Positions 25,189 to 33,013 of a stretch of 42,229 bases of DNA are shown in pieces. Below the pieces are notes generated by a model that saw nothing but the letters and a program-made list of their open reading frames with translations, was not told the origin of the DNA and made no database searches. The stretch comes from an uncultured Collinsella sp. (GTDB taxonomy: Bacteria > Actinomycetota > Coriobacteriia > Coriobacteriales > Coriobacteriaceae): contig CAADTZ010000009.1 of assembly GCA_900752015.1 (NCBI GenBank), forward strand, positions 1 to 42,229, read 5' to 3'. Within the stretch, counting starts at the first letter, position 1. Every line of letters begins with the position of its first letter. The translations under genes and the position numbers were made by a program.

Positions 25189-26038
25189 GTTTGAGTTCAA
25201 CAAGGGCAAGATGGTCCCGTATCCTTCTGGCGCCATCGTTCCCGACCGCGACCTGGGCCAGCGCCCGGCGCTCGAGTGCATTCACCTGGGCATTGAATTC
25301 GGCGGCCTTAAGGCGGTCGACGACTTTAGCCTAACCATCGGCAAGACCGAGATTGCCGGTCTCATCGGCCCCAACGGTGCCGGCAAGACCACGGTCTTCA
25401 ACCTGCTCACCAAGGTGTACCAGCCTACGCACGGCACCATCCTGCTCGACGGTGAGGACACTTCGGGCAAGTCGGTCTACCAGGTCAACCGCATGGGTAT
25501 TGCCCGTACGTTCCAGAACATCCGTCTGTTCAACACCATGACGGTGGAGGACAACGTTAAGGTCGGCCTGCACAACCAGGAGCGCTACTCCGGCTTTGAG
25601 GGCGTGCTGCGCCTGCCGACGTATTGGAAGCACGAGAAGGCCGCCCACGAGCGCGCCATGGAGCTGCTGTCCATTTTTGACATGGAGCACCTGGCAAATG
25701 AACAGGCCGGCTCGCTTCCTTACGGCGCTCAGCGCCGTCTGGAAATCGTCCGCGCGCTTGCCACTAACCCCAAGCTGCTGCTGCTCGACGAGCCTGCCGC
25801 CGGCATGAACCCGTCCGAGACCGCAGAGCTCATGGCGAACATCGTCAAGATTCGCGACACCTTCGGCATCGCCATCATGCTTATCGAGCATGATATGTCG
25901 CTCGTTATGAACATTTGCGAGGGCATCTGCGTGCTTAACTTTGGCAAGGTTATCGCCAAGGGTACGGCGGAGGAAATCCAGAACAACGACGCCGTTATCG
26001 AGGCGTATCTGGGTAAGCAGGATAAGGGGGAGAACTAA
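25178..26038 (+). CDS. livG: branched-chain amino acid ABC transporter ATP-binding protein LivG
   Basis: The 286-aa ATPase has Walker A GPNGAGKTT (about 65-73), the LivG-type signature LPYGAQRRLEIVRAL and Walker B LLLLDEPAAGMNP. About 28 residues precede the usual start of the family (KFEFNKGKMVPYPSG), an N-terminal extension of unknown use. GAAGGAGGT precedes the ATG, which lies inside the end of livM. It abuts livF, so the two ATPases are translated together and form a heterodimer. Confidence 0.93.
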   Translation: MPSKFEFNKGKMVPYPSGAIVPDRDLGQRPALECIHLGIEFGGLKAVDDFSLTIGKTEIAGLIGPNGAGKTTVFNLLTKVYQPTHGTILLDGEDTSGKSVYQVNRMGIARTFQNIRLFNTMTVEDNVKVGLHNQERYSGFEGVLRLPTYWKHEKAAHERAMELLSIFDMEHLANEQAGSLPYGAQRRLEIVRALATNPKLLLLDEPAAGMNPSETAELMANIVKIRDTFGIAIMLIEHDMSLVMNICEGICVLNFGKVIAKGTAEEIQNNDAVIEAYLGKQDKGEN

Positions 26039-26752
26039 ATGGCAGAGCCGATGCTTTCCGTCTACAACATCAACGTCTGGTACGGCGCCATCCACGCCAT
26101 CAAGGACATCTCCTTTAACGTTAACGAGGGCGAGATCGTGGCCTTGATTGGTGCCAACGGTGCCGGCAAGTCCACAACGCTCAAGACCGTCTCGGGCCTG
26201 CTGCGCTCCAAGACCGGCTCCATCAAGTTTATGGGCGAGGACATTACCCATACGCCCGCTGATAAGCTGGTTGGTAAGGGCCTGGCTCAGGTTCCCGAGG
26301 GTCGTCGCGCCTTTTTGCAGATGACGGTCGAGGAGAACCTGGAGATGGGCGCCTATACACAGCCCAAGTCCACAATTGCTCCGGGCCTGGAGCGCGTCTA
26401 CGAGCAGTTCCCGCGCCTGAAGGAACGTCGTCGCCAGGTCGCCGGCACCCTTTCAGGTGGCGAGCAGCAGATGCTCGTTATGGGGCGCGCCCTTATGAGT
26501 AACCCCAAACTGCTTATGCTCGACGAGCCTTCCATGGGTCTGGCACCGATTCTGATCGAACAGATCTTCCAGATTGTCGAGGACCTGCACAAGGCCGGCA
26601 CCACGGTGCTTCTGGTCGAGCAAAACGCGCAGATGGCGCTTTCCATCGCCACACGCGGTTACGTGCTCGAGACCGGCAAGATCACCATGACCGGCACCGG
26701 CCAAGAGCTCCTGCATGACGACAACGTCCGCAAAGCCTACCTCGGAGGCTAA
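26039..26752 (+). CDS. livF: branched-chain amino acid ABC transporter ATP-binding protein LivF
   Basis: The 237-aa ATPase has Walker A GANGAGKSTT (about 39-48), signature LSGGEQQMLVMGRAL, Walker B LLMLDEPSMGLAP and the switch His replaced by Gln in LLVEQNAQ, as is normal for LivF. It begins with no gap after the livG stop and ends the operon at a strong terminator. Confidence 0.94.
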   Translation: MAEPMLSVYNINVWYGAIHAIKDISFNVNEGEIVALIGANGAGKSTTLKTVSGLLRSKTGSIKFMGEDITHTPADKLVGKGLAQVPEGRRAFLQMTVEENLEMGAYTQPKSTIAPGLERVYEQFPRLKERRRQVAGTLSGGEQQMLVMGRALMSNPKLLMLDEPSMGLAPILIEQIFQIVEDLHKAGTTVLLVEQNAQMALSIATRGYVLETGKITMTGTGQELLHDDNVRKAYLGG

Positions 26753-26762
26753 CCCACCTAAC

Positions 26763-26800
26763 AAAAGGGGCGCTGACTATCTCAGTCAGCGCCCCTTTTT
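26763..26800 (+). terminator. terminator of the liv operon
   Basis: GGGGCGCTGACT and AGTCAGCGCCCC pair around ATCTC and are followed by TTTTT. AAAA on the other side makes it symmetric. Confidence 0.93.
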
Positions 26801-26869
26801 AAGTTGCGGTGAAATAGGGACTGAATACGGGCTCCAGAGGCCAAAAGAGTCCCTATTCCACCGCAACTT
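26801..26869. repeat. 22-bp near-perfect inverted repeat
   Basis: AAGTTGCGGTG continuing to AATAGGGACT (26801-26822) is repeated in inverse at 26848-26869, with one mismatch in 22, around a 25-base centre. It follows directly on the liv terminator and ends about 58 bases before cutC. It shares GGGACT/AGTCCC with the other palindromes of the window. Confidence 0.85.
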
Positions 26870-26927
26870 CATGGGGATGTGTGACAATGCCCGTCGGAAA
26901 ACATCTGCTGTCTTTGGGGGTCTATCT

Positions 26928-27605
26928 ATGCTGTACGAGTTTTGTGCCGAGAACTTTGAGCGGGTGCCGGCGGCTATCGATGCCGGTGCAAGGCGTATCG
27001 AGCTGTGCGACAACCTTGCCGTTGGTGGCACCACGCCTTCTGCCGGCGTTATCAGCGCTACAGTCAGCTATGCTCACGAGCATGACGCGCGAGTGATGTG
27101 CATGATTCGCCCGCGTGGCGGTGACTTTCATTACAACCAGGACGAGTTGCGTATGATGGAGATGGACCTGGGCCTTGCCGTGAGCGCCGGCGTTGACGGC
27201 TTAGTCTTTGGCTGCTGCAAGCCCCGCGCTGGCGGATGGGCACTCGACGAGCTTACGTTGGGCGCTCTCGTGATGGCCGCGGGCTGCGCGACCGAGGAAT
27301 GCAAGCGTGAGCCCATCGACATCACCTTCCACATGGCGTTTGATCAGCTCTCGCCCGAGGCTCAGCTCGACGCGATTGACATACTCGCCGACTGCGGCAT
27401 CACACGCATCCTGACGCATGGTGGCGCTGCCGGTACGCCGATCGAGGACAACTTCGAAAACCTGGCCCGCTTAATCGAGTATGCGGGCGACCGCTTGACC
27501 ATCCTTCCCGGCGGCGGCATTTCCACGGTCAACCGCGATACCGTGGCGGCGGCACTGGGCGTCTCCGAGCTCCATGGCACCAAGATTGTGCCGCTGGAGG
27601 TGTAG
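26928..27605 (+). CDS. cutC: CutC family protein
   Basis: The 225-aa protein has the CutC pattern in a TIM-barrel fold: AGARRIELCDNLAVGGTTPS (about 18-37), MIRPRGGDFHY, GVDGLVFGC, ITFHMAFDQ, RILTHGGA and LPGGGIS. CutC was linked to copper handling in Escherichia coli, but that role is disputed and the real activity is not settled. The ATG at 26928 follows TTTGGGGGT; the open frame from 26715 overlaps the liv operon and is not real. The stop lies three bases before the next gene, whose ribosome site is in the cutC end. Confidence 0.9.
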   Translation: MLYEFCAENFERVPAAIDAGARRIELCDNLAVGGTTPSAGVISATVSYAHEHDARVMCMIRPRGGDFHYNQDELRMMEMDLGLAVSAGVDGLVFGCCKPRAGGWALDELTLGALVMAAGCATEECKREPIDITFHMAFDQLSPEAQLDAIDILADCGITRILTHGGAAGTPIEDNFENLARLIEYAGDRLTILPGGGISTVNRDTVAAALGVSELHGTKIVPLEV

Positions 27606-27608
27606 CCC

Positions 27609-28415
27609 GTGGCACTTGTATTCGATGTCCAGCAGGCGAGCGGTAAGCCCGACGATAATCGTCGCCCTGGCACCGCGTGCCCCTTTTGCGACACGGAGGG
27701 GCTTGCCAACATCATCCAGCGCGATGGTGACTGCATCTGGCTCGAGAATAAGTTCAAGACCTTGCGGGCCACACGTCAGACCGTATTGATCGAGTCTGCC
27801 AATCACGACGCCGACCTGGTGACCTATGAACCGGATGAGCTGCATCATGTGATGCGGTTTGCCCTGGGCTGTTGGCAGCAGATGATCGATTCCCAACAGT
27901 ACCGCAGTGTGCTCATGTACAAGAACAAGGGTCCGCTCTCGGGCGGTAGTCTCGTGCATCCGCACATGCAGATTGTGGGTTTGGAGCAGGAAGACGGCTA
28001 CACTTCGCTGACTTCTGCCAATTTCGAAGGCATCAATGTCTGGCAACAGGGGAGGATCTCGGTCAATATCTCAACCGAACCGATCATGGGGTTCTTTGAG
28101 ATCAACGTTTCAGCCCCGCAGGGAATCGCCGCCAGCGATGACACGAGAGACCAAGCCGAGGCGGATCTCTTCGCCGATGCAATCCAGGTAGCTCTGCGCT
28201 ATATCTTGCACGAGCACCATGGCGGTCGTGCAGAGTCGTATAACCTGTTCTTCTATCACCTGGGCGGTCGGACCATTGCCAAGGCGCTTCCGCGTTGGGT
28301 GGTTTCGCCCTACTTTGTTGGCTATCGTTTGGCCCAGGTCAATGCCGAGACGACGCTCGATATCGATGCTGAGCGCCTGCGTGCGCATCTGGAAACGCTC
28401 GTATGGCAAGACTAA
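27609..28415 (+). CDS. GalT/HIT-like protein (DUF4931 type)
   Basis: The 268-aa protein resembles the galactose-1-phosphate uridylyltransferase/HIT superfamily as in DUF4931. It has a CPFCD metal-type motif (about 24-28) and GGSLVHPHMQIVGL, with the His-x-His of the active site (about 117-119). A second metal or nucleotide site is not obvious. The substrate is unknown. The start is GTG with GGAGGTG six bases before it, only three bases after the cutC stop, so the two are coupled. That pairing hints at a shared small-molecule pathway. It converges on the BASS transporter. Confidence 0.8.
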   Translation: MALVFDVQQASGKPDDNRRPGTACPFCDTEGLANIIQRDGDCIWLENKFKTLRATRQTVLIESANHDADLVTYEPDELHHVMRFALGCWQQMIDSQQYRSVLMYKNKGPLSGGSLVHPHMQIVGLEQEDGYTSLTSANFEGINVWQQGRISVNISTEPIMGFFEINVSAPQGIAASDDTRDQAEADLFADAIQVALRYILHEHHGGRAESYNLFFYHLGGRTIAKALPRWVVSPYFVGYRLAQVNAETTLDIDAERLRAHLETLVWQD

Positions 28416-28436
28416 CACCCGCGTAATGCGGACAGT

Positions 28437-29435
28437 CTAGCGTGCCATGGCATCGCGGCCGGCCTCGACCTGCTTGCGCTGGACGGCACGCTCCTCGCCG
28501 GTCAGACGCTCAAAGAGATGCCCGATAAGCGAGGCGAGCACCTGCTGAAACAGGGTGCCGCACATGACGGGAAACACGACCTCGCCGGGAAAATACTGTG
28601 TGGCGATGACGGCACCCGAAGAGATGTTGCGCATGCCGCAGGTAAAGCACATGGTGGTCGTCTCGCTATACGGCAGGTGCAATGCGCGGGCGACCAGAAT
28701 GCCCACGACAAAACCGCTGATGGCGAACACCAGAATAAAGAGGGCGACTTCCAGGCGCACCGCGTTCATGTGTAGCACGTACTCGCTCATGGCGGTGGAG
28801 TTGGAGGCAATAACGCCCATCATCATGAACTTGCAGGCGGGCGAGAGCGCGGGGGAGAGCCTCTCGTGTCCCCAGCCGCGCGTAAGTTCGTTGATTACAA
28901 TGCCGAGGATGGCGGGGATGGCAATCATAAAGGCCATGTTCTGCATCATGCTCGGCACATCGATTGCGACGGTGGCACCCAGCAGGAGCTTGAGCGTGAG
29001 CGGAATCGTCACAGGCGATATAACCGAGGACGTCAGGATGATGGTGAGCGCGAGCGGGCCGTTGCCGCCGAACATGCTGATCCACATAAAGGCGGTGACG
29101 GCCACGGGCACGCTGTACTCGAGCACGATGCCGCAGACAAGGTTGGGGTTGGAGCCAAAGAACAGTGAGCCCATGGCATAGGCCGCGATGGGAATAAGCG
29201 CCGCCGAGACGAGCAGTGCCAAAATCAGGTGCAGGGGACGGCGGAACACCTCGGCTACCTGGTGGAAGGTGTTGCTGAGCGCACCCTGAAACGTCATAAA
29301 GGCGAAGAGGGCGGGAACAATGGGCTTGAGCACGCCAATCTGCTGGGGAAAGAGCACGCCGAGCGCCACGCAAATCGGAACGATGACCTGCATATGTCCT
29401 GCGAGAAATTTGCCCAGTCCAACCCATTGCTTCAT
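28437..29435 (-). CDS. BASS family (bile acid:sodium symporter-like) transporter
   Basis: The 332-aa protein has nine or ten hydrophobic segments and the family pattern LVCGIVLEYSVPVAVTAFMWIS, with the later TMCFTCGMRNISSGAVIA. Bacterial members of this family (for example PanS, YocS) move organic anions such as pantoate or bile salts with sodium. Substrate here is not shown; in a gut organism bile acids are possible but only by analogy. GGGAGTC precedes the ATG. No terminator is visible in the short gap to the convergent gene. Confidence 0.83.
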   Translation of the reverse strand: MKQWVGLGKFLAGHMQVIVPICVALGVLFPQQIGVLKPIVPALFAFMTFQGALSNTFHQVAEVFRRPLHLILALLVSAALIPIAAYAMGSLFFGSNPNLVCGIVLEYSVPVAVTAFMWISMFGGNGPLALTIILTSSVISPVTIPLTLKLLLGATVAIDVPSMMQNMAFMIAIPAILGIVINELTRGWGHERLSPALSPACKFMMMGVIASNSTAMSEYVLHMNAVRLEVALFILVFAISGFVVGILVARALHLPYSETTTMCFTCGMRNISSGAVIATQYFPGEVVFPVMCGTLFQQVLASLIGHLFERLTGEERAVQRKQVEAGRDAMAR

Positions 29436-29575
29436 ATGCTCTTGTGACTCCCTTTGCTCGTGAATCCGTTTTGAATGGATATGCTAGACGCTCGCATGCG
29501 TCCGTGTGGCTGAAACGCTCGATTATTTCGAGGCTATTACCGCCCTCGTTTATCGAAACCACGGCGTGCTGGATG

Positions 29576-29602
29576 TTGTGCGTCCGCGCTGCACGGTATA
29601 AT
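29576..29602 (+). promoter_or_regulatory. likely promoter of the recJ-rel operon
   Basis: A perfect TATAAT (29597-29602) is preceded by TTGTGC (29576-29581) with a short spacer of 15. Transcription would start near 29609, about 100 bases before recJ. Confidence 0.55.
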
Positions 29603-29658
29603 AAATCCGTTCAACAGATCTGCCTGCCGAAGCGGGCATGCACAGAGGACTCATCGCT

Positions 29659-29724
29659 ATGAACCGTGAGAGGTATCGCGGCGACCTGCCCCTATCGGGG
29701 GTGGGCGCCTATGTCATCGCTTAA
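29659..29724 (+). CDS. possible 21-codon leader ORF overlapping the recJ start
   Basis: An ATG with GAGGAC nine bases upstream opens a frame of 21 codons (MNRERYRGDLPLSGV and six more residues). It ends at TAA 29722-29724, after the recJ ATG at 29711. Its position could couple translation to recJ. Only the position and ribosome site support it. Confidence 0.35.
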   Translation: MNRERYRGDLPLSGVGAYVIA

Positions 29725-32700
29725 GACGACGCATCGCTGGGCGGTCGCTCAGCAAAACCCCGAGCTCGAAAAGGAGCTTTCGGCTGGCCTGGGCATACCC
29801 GGGCTGGTGGCGCGCATTATGGTTGCGCACGGCATTACATCCATCGAGGAAGGCCAGCTGTTTTTGACGCCTTCGCTCGATCGCGACTGGGCGGACCCAC
29901 TCGTTATTCCGGGCATGGTGGTCGTCGCCGACCGCGTTGAGCGTGCTATTCGCAGCCACGAGCGTATCGCCGTCTTTGGCGATTTTGACGTTGACGGTAT
30001 TACGTCGACCTGCCTGTTGACCGAGGCGCTGCGCACGTTTGGCGCCGATGTCACGCCGTTTATTCCGCATCGCTTTGATGAGGGCTACGGTCTTTCGCGC
30101 GCGGCGCTCGACCGCGTCAACGAGCTCGCTCAACCCAACCTGATTGTGACCGTCGATAACGGTATTGCTGCCAAGGAAGAGGTCTCCTATCTGGAGAGTC
30201 TGGGGATCGATTTGGTGGTCACGGACCATCACGAGCCCTCCGATCAGGTGCCGCAGGGCGTACCCCTGACCGACCCTAAGCTCGATGACGATGGTCCTTC
30301 GCGTGAGCTTGCCGGTGCCGGCGTGGCACTCAAGTTGGTGCAAGTCCTGGGCGAGCGTCTGGGCAAGCCGTCGTATTGGCGTTCGCTAATCGAGGTCGCG
30401 GCGCTGGGCACCGTGTCCGACATGATGCCGCTCACGCCCGAGAACCGCGCGCTGGTTGCCGAGGGCATCCAGCAGATGCGCGTAACCGCTCGCCCGGGCT
30501 ATATCGCGCTTGCCGCGCTCGCCAAGGCGGACCTTTCGAGCATTACGGCGGATGGCCTGTCATTCTCGCTCATTCCCCGCTTAAACGCTGCCGGTCGCAT
30601 GGCTGATCCCAAGCTGGCGCTCGACCTGCTGCTTGCCCGCGATCCCATCGAAGCAAGCGCACTGGCGGCTGAGCTCGAGGAAATCAACCGCCAGCGCCGT
30701 GAGATCGAGGCGGAGCTCACGCGCGATGCCATGGCAAAGGTCGAGGAGACCTATGACGGTGGACGCGTGATCGTCGTGGGCGGCGAAGGCTGGCACGAGG
30801 GCGTCAAGGGCATCGTGGCAAGCCGTCTGACCAACCGCTACCACGTGCCGGCGCTGCTGTTCTCGATCGAGGACGGTATCGCGCGCGGCTCTGGTCGCTC
30901 GGTGGGCAAAGTTAACCTGTTTGACGCCATCGAGCGCTGTTCCGACCTGATGATTCGTCGCGGCGGACATGCTGGTGCGGTGGGTGTGACCATCGAGGCA
31001 TCCAAGCTCGATGAGTTCCGCCGTCGCCTTTCCGCCGTGTTGTCCGAGCTTCCCGCCGAGGACTTTGAGGACACCGACGAGGTTGCCGCCACGGTCGACC
31101 TTTCCGAATTGAATATCGAGACCATCGAGCAGATTTCCCGCCTTGAGCCGTTTGGCCAGGGTAATAAGGTGCCGCTGCTGGCTGCCGAGGGCGTGACGAT
31201 GTGTGATCGCGCCGTGGTGGGTAAGACCGGCGAGCATATGCGCTTCGTGGCGACGGATGGCGCTGCGAGTGTGCCGGCCATCATGTTTCGTGTACCGCAG
31301 ATCGACAGGCTTATCAATTGCGACAGCGCCGTCGACTTGGTGTTCGAGGCCGTTGCCGAGCATTGGCAGGGTCGTGTGAAGCCCAAGCTCATGGTCAAGG
31401 ATGTTCTGGTCCGCGATACCACGCTGCCCAGCGTCGACGATCCGGCATGCGAGCTTCGTCGTGGCGTGCAGCCGGCGGATTCCGGCCTGCGCTTGGAGTC
31501 GCGCAAGCGCGAGACGCTCGCCCAGCTTTCCTATACCGAGCTCACGCGCTCGCTTATCCATAGCTTTATCGGCTCCAACCAGCCATATCGCGCGCAGGTC
31601 GAGGCACTCGACGCGCTCGCCGACCACCAGAGCGTTTTGGCCGTTATGGGGACGGGACGTGGCAAGTCGCTCATCTTCCATGTGCACGCCGCGCGCGAGG
31701 CGGTCCTTCGTGGGCGGGCGAGCATCTTTGTCTATCCGCTGCGTGCGCTCGTTGCCGACCAGGCTTATCATCTCTCATCGACGATGGCCGCGCTCGGCAT
31801 TGGCGTGGGCGTGCTGACCGGCGAGACCGTGGAGGCGGCGCGCGATGACGTGTTTGCCGGCTTGGCTTCGGGCCGCACCGGCATCGTGCTCACGACGCCC
31901 GAGTTCCTGTCCATTCACCGCGACCGCTTTGCGCGTTCGGGGCGCATCGGTTTTGTCGTTATCGATGAGGCGCATCATGCCGGTCTTGCCAAGGGCGGCG
32001 ACCGCAGCGCCTATCTCGACATGCCCGATATCCTCAAAGCCTTGGGCGACCCGGTCGTTATGGCTGCGACGGCCACCGCAACGGCTCCGGTTGTGGCCGA
32101 GCTCGCCCGCGTACTACCGATTACCCGCACGGTGGTCGACGAGACGGTGCGCGAGAACTTGCAGCTCGAGGATGACCGAGATCTTGCGAGCCGCGAGAAC
32201 CGCCTGGTGTCAATCGTGGCGACGGGGGAAAAGACCGTCATCTACGTCAATTCGCGCGACCAGTCCGTGGCGCTCGCCAAGACGTTGCGCAAGCGTGTGC
32301 CCGATTGCGCAACCCATATCGCGTTCTATAACGCGGGGCTTGCGCGTTCTGATCGCCGTCGCGTGGAGGAAGCATTCCGAGACGGAAGCCTCAGCTGCAT
32401 CGTCTCGACATCTGCCTTTGGCGAGGGCGTCAACCTGCCCGATATCCGCCATGTCGTGCTCTATCACATGCCGTTTGGCGGCATTGAGTTTAACCAGATG
32501 AGCGGCCGCGCCGGTCGCGATGGCCAGCCCGCCGTGATCCATCTGCTCTATTCGTCGCGCGACGCCCGCATTAACGAGCGCCTGCTCGACTGCTATGCGC
32601 CCGAGCGCGACGAGCTCGTCACACTCTATCGCGCGCTGCAGACCATGTGGCGCTCCAACCGCGGCAAGACGGGGGACGATTCCTTTAGCGCGAGCGATAT

Positions 32701-32998
32701 CGACATCGCGCAGATGTGCCTTGCCATCGATGCTCGCACGCCGGTCGACGAGCGTTCGGTGGAAAGCGGCCTGGGAATCTTCGAAGAGCTTGGTTTCTGT
32801 CGAGTTTCGGGGTTTGACGACACTCGTCGTATCGCGATGGCCGAAAACCCCGGCCGCGTGCAATTGAGCAGGTCAATTCGCTATTTGGAGGGCTTGCGCT
32901 CGCGCATGGAGTTCTCGGCTTTCCGGAGCTGGGCGCTCGATTCGTGCGCTTCTGATATGCTAGCCAAAGTTAACCGCCCGATCGTACCGCGGGCCTAG
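29711..32998 (+). CDS. recJ: RecJ exonuclease fused to RecQ-like DEAH helicase
   Basis: The 1095-aa protein joins two enzymes. Residues about 1-580 are RecJ, a 5'-3' single-strand DNA exonuclease. DHH motifs are GDFDVDG (near 90), TVDNG (near 151) and VVTDHHEP (near 170). NAAGRM follows, then the DHHA1 part with RGGHAGAVG and an OB region. Residues about 625-1010 are a superfamily 2 helicase of RecQ type, with Walker A MGTGRGKS (near 645), IDEAHH (near 750), AATATAT and QMSGRAGRDGQ (near 928). RecQ and RecJ act together in RecF-pathway repair. The ATG at 29711 has GGGGGTGG upstream and a normal RecJ start; the longer GTG frame is not needed. It is followed 15 bases later by rel. Confidence 0.93.
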   Translation: MSSLKTTHRWAVAQQNPELEKELSAGLGIPGLVARIMVAHGITSIEEGQLFLTPSLDRDWADPLVIPGMVVVADRVERAIRSHERIAVFGDFDVDGITSTCLLTEALRTFGADVTPFIPHRFDEGYGLSRAALDRVNELAQPNLIVTVDNGIAAKEEVSYLESLGIDLVVTDHHEPSDQVPQGVPLTDPKLDDDGPSRELAGAGVALKLVQVLGERLGKPSYWRSLIEVAALGTVSDMMPLTPENRALVAEGIQQMRVTARPGYIALAALAKADLSSITADGLSFSLIPRLNAAGRMADPKLALDLLLARDPIEASALAAELEEINRQRREIEAELTRDAMAKVEETYDGGRVIVVGGEGWHEGVKGIVASRLTNRYHVPALLFSIEDGIARGSGRSVGKVNLFDAIERCSDLMIRRGGHAGAVGVTIEASKLDEFRRRLSAVLSELPAEDFEDTDEVAATVDLSELNIETIEQISRLEPFGQGNKVPLLAAEGVTMCDRAVVGKTGEHMRFVATDGAASVPAIMFRVPQIDRLINCDSAVDLVFEAVAEHWQGRVKPKLMVKDVLVRDTTLPSVDDPACELRRGVQPADSGLRLESRKRETLAQLSYTELTRSLIHSFIGSNQPYRAQVEALDALADHQSVLAVMGTGRGKSLIFHVHAAREAVLRGRASIFVYPLRALVADQAYHLSSTMAALGIGVGVLTGETVEAARDDVFAGLASGRTGIVLTTPEFLSIHRDRFARSGRIGFVVIDEAHHAGLAKGGDRSAYLDMPDILKALGDPVVMAATATATAPVVAELARVLPITRTVVDETVRENLQLEDDRDLASRENRLVSIVATGEKTVIYVNSRDQSVALAKTLRKRVPDCATHIAFYNAGLARSDRRRVEEAFRDGSLSCIVSTSAFGEGVNLPDIRHVVLYHMPFGGIEFNQMSGRAGRDGQPAVIHLLYSSRDARINERLLDCYAPERDELVTLYRALQTMWRSNRGKTGDDSFSASDIDIAQMCLAIDARTPVDERSVESGLGIFEELGFCRVSGFDDTRRIAMAENPGRVQLSRSIRYLEGLRSRMEFSAFRSWALDSCASDMLAKVNRPIVPRA

Positions 32999-33013
32999 GG
33001 GAAGGGGACCTCG

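Noticed and set aside
23584..25281. 565-codon minus-strand frame opposite livH and livM
   Set aside because: Same composition artefact; low-complexity H, D, G-rich product over two clear permease genes.
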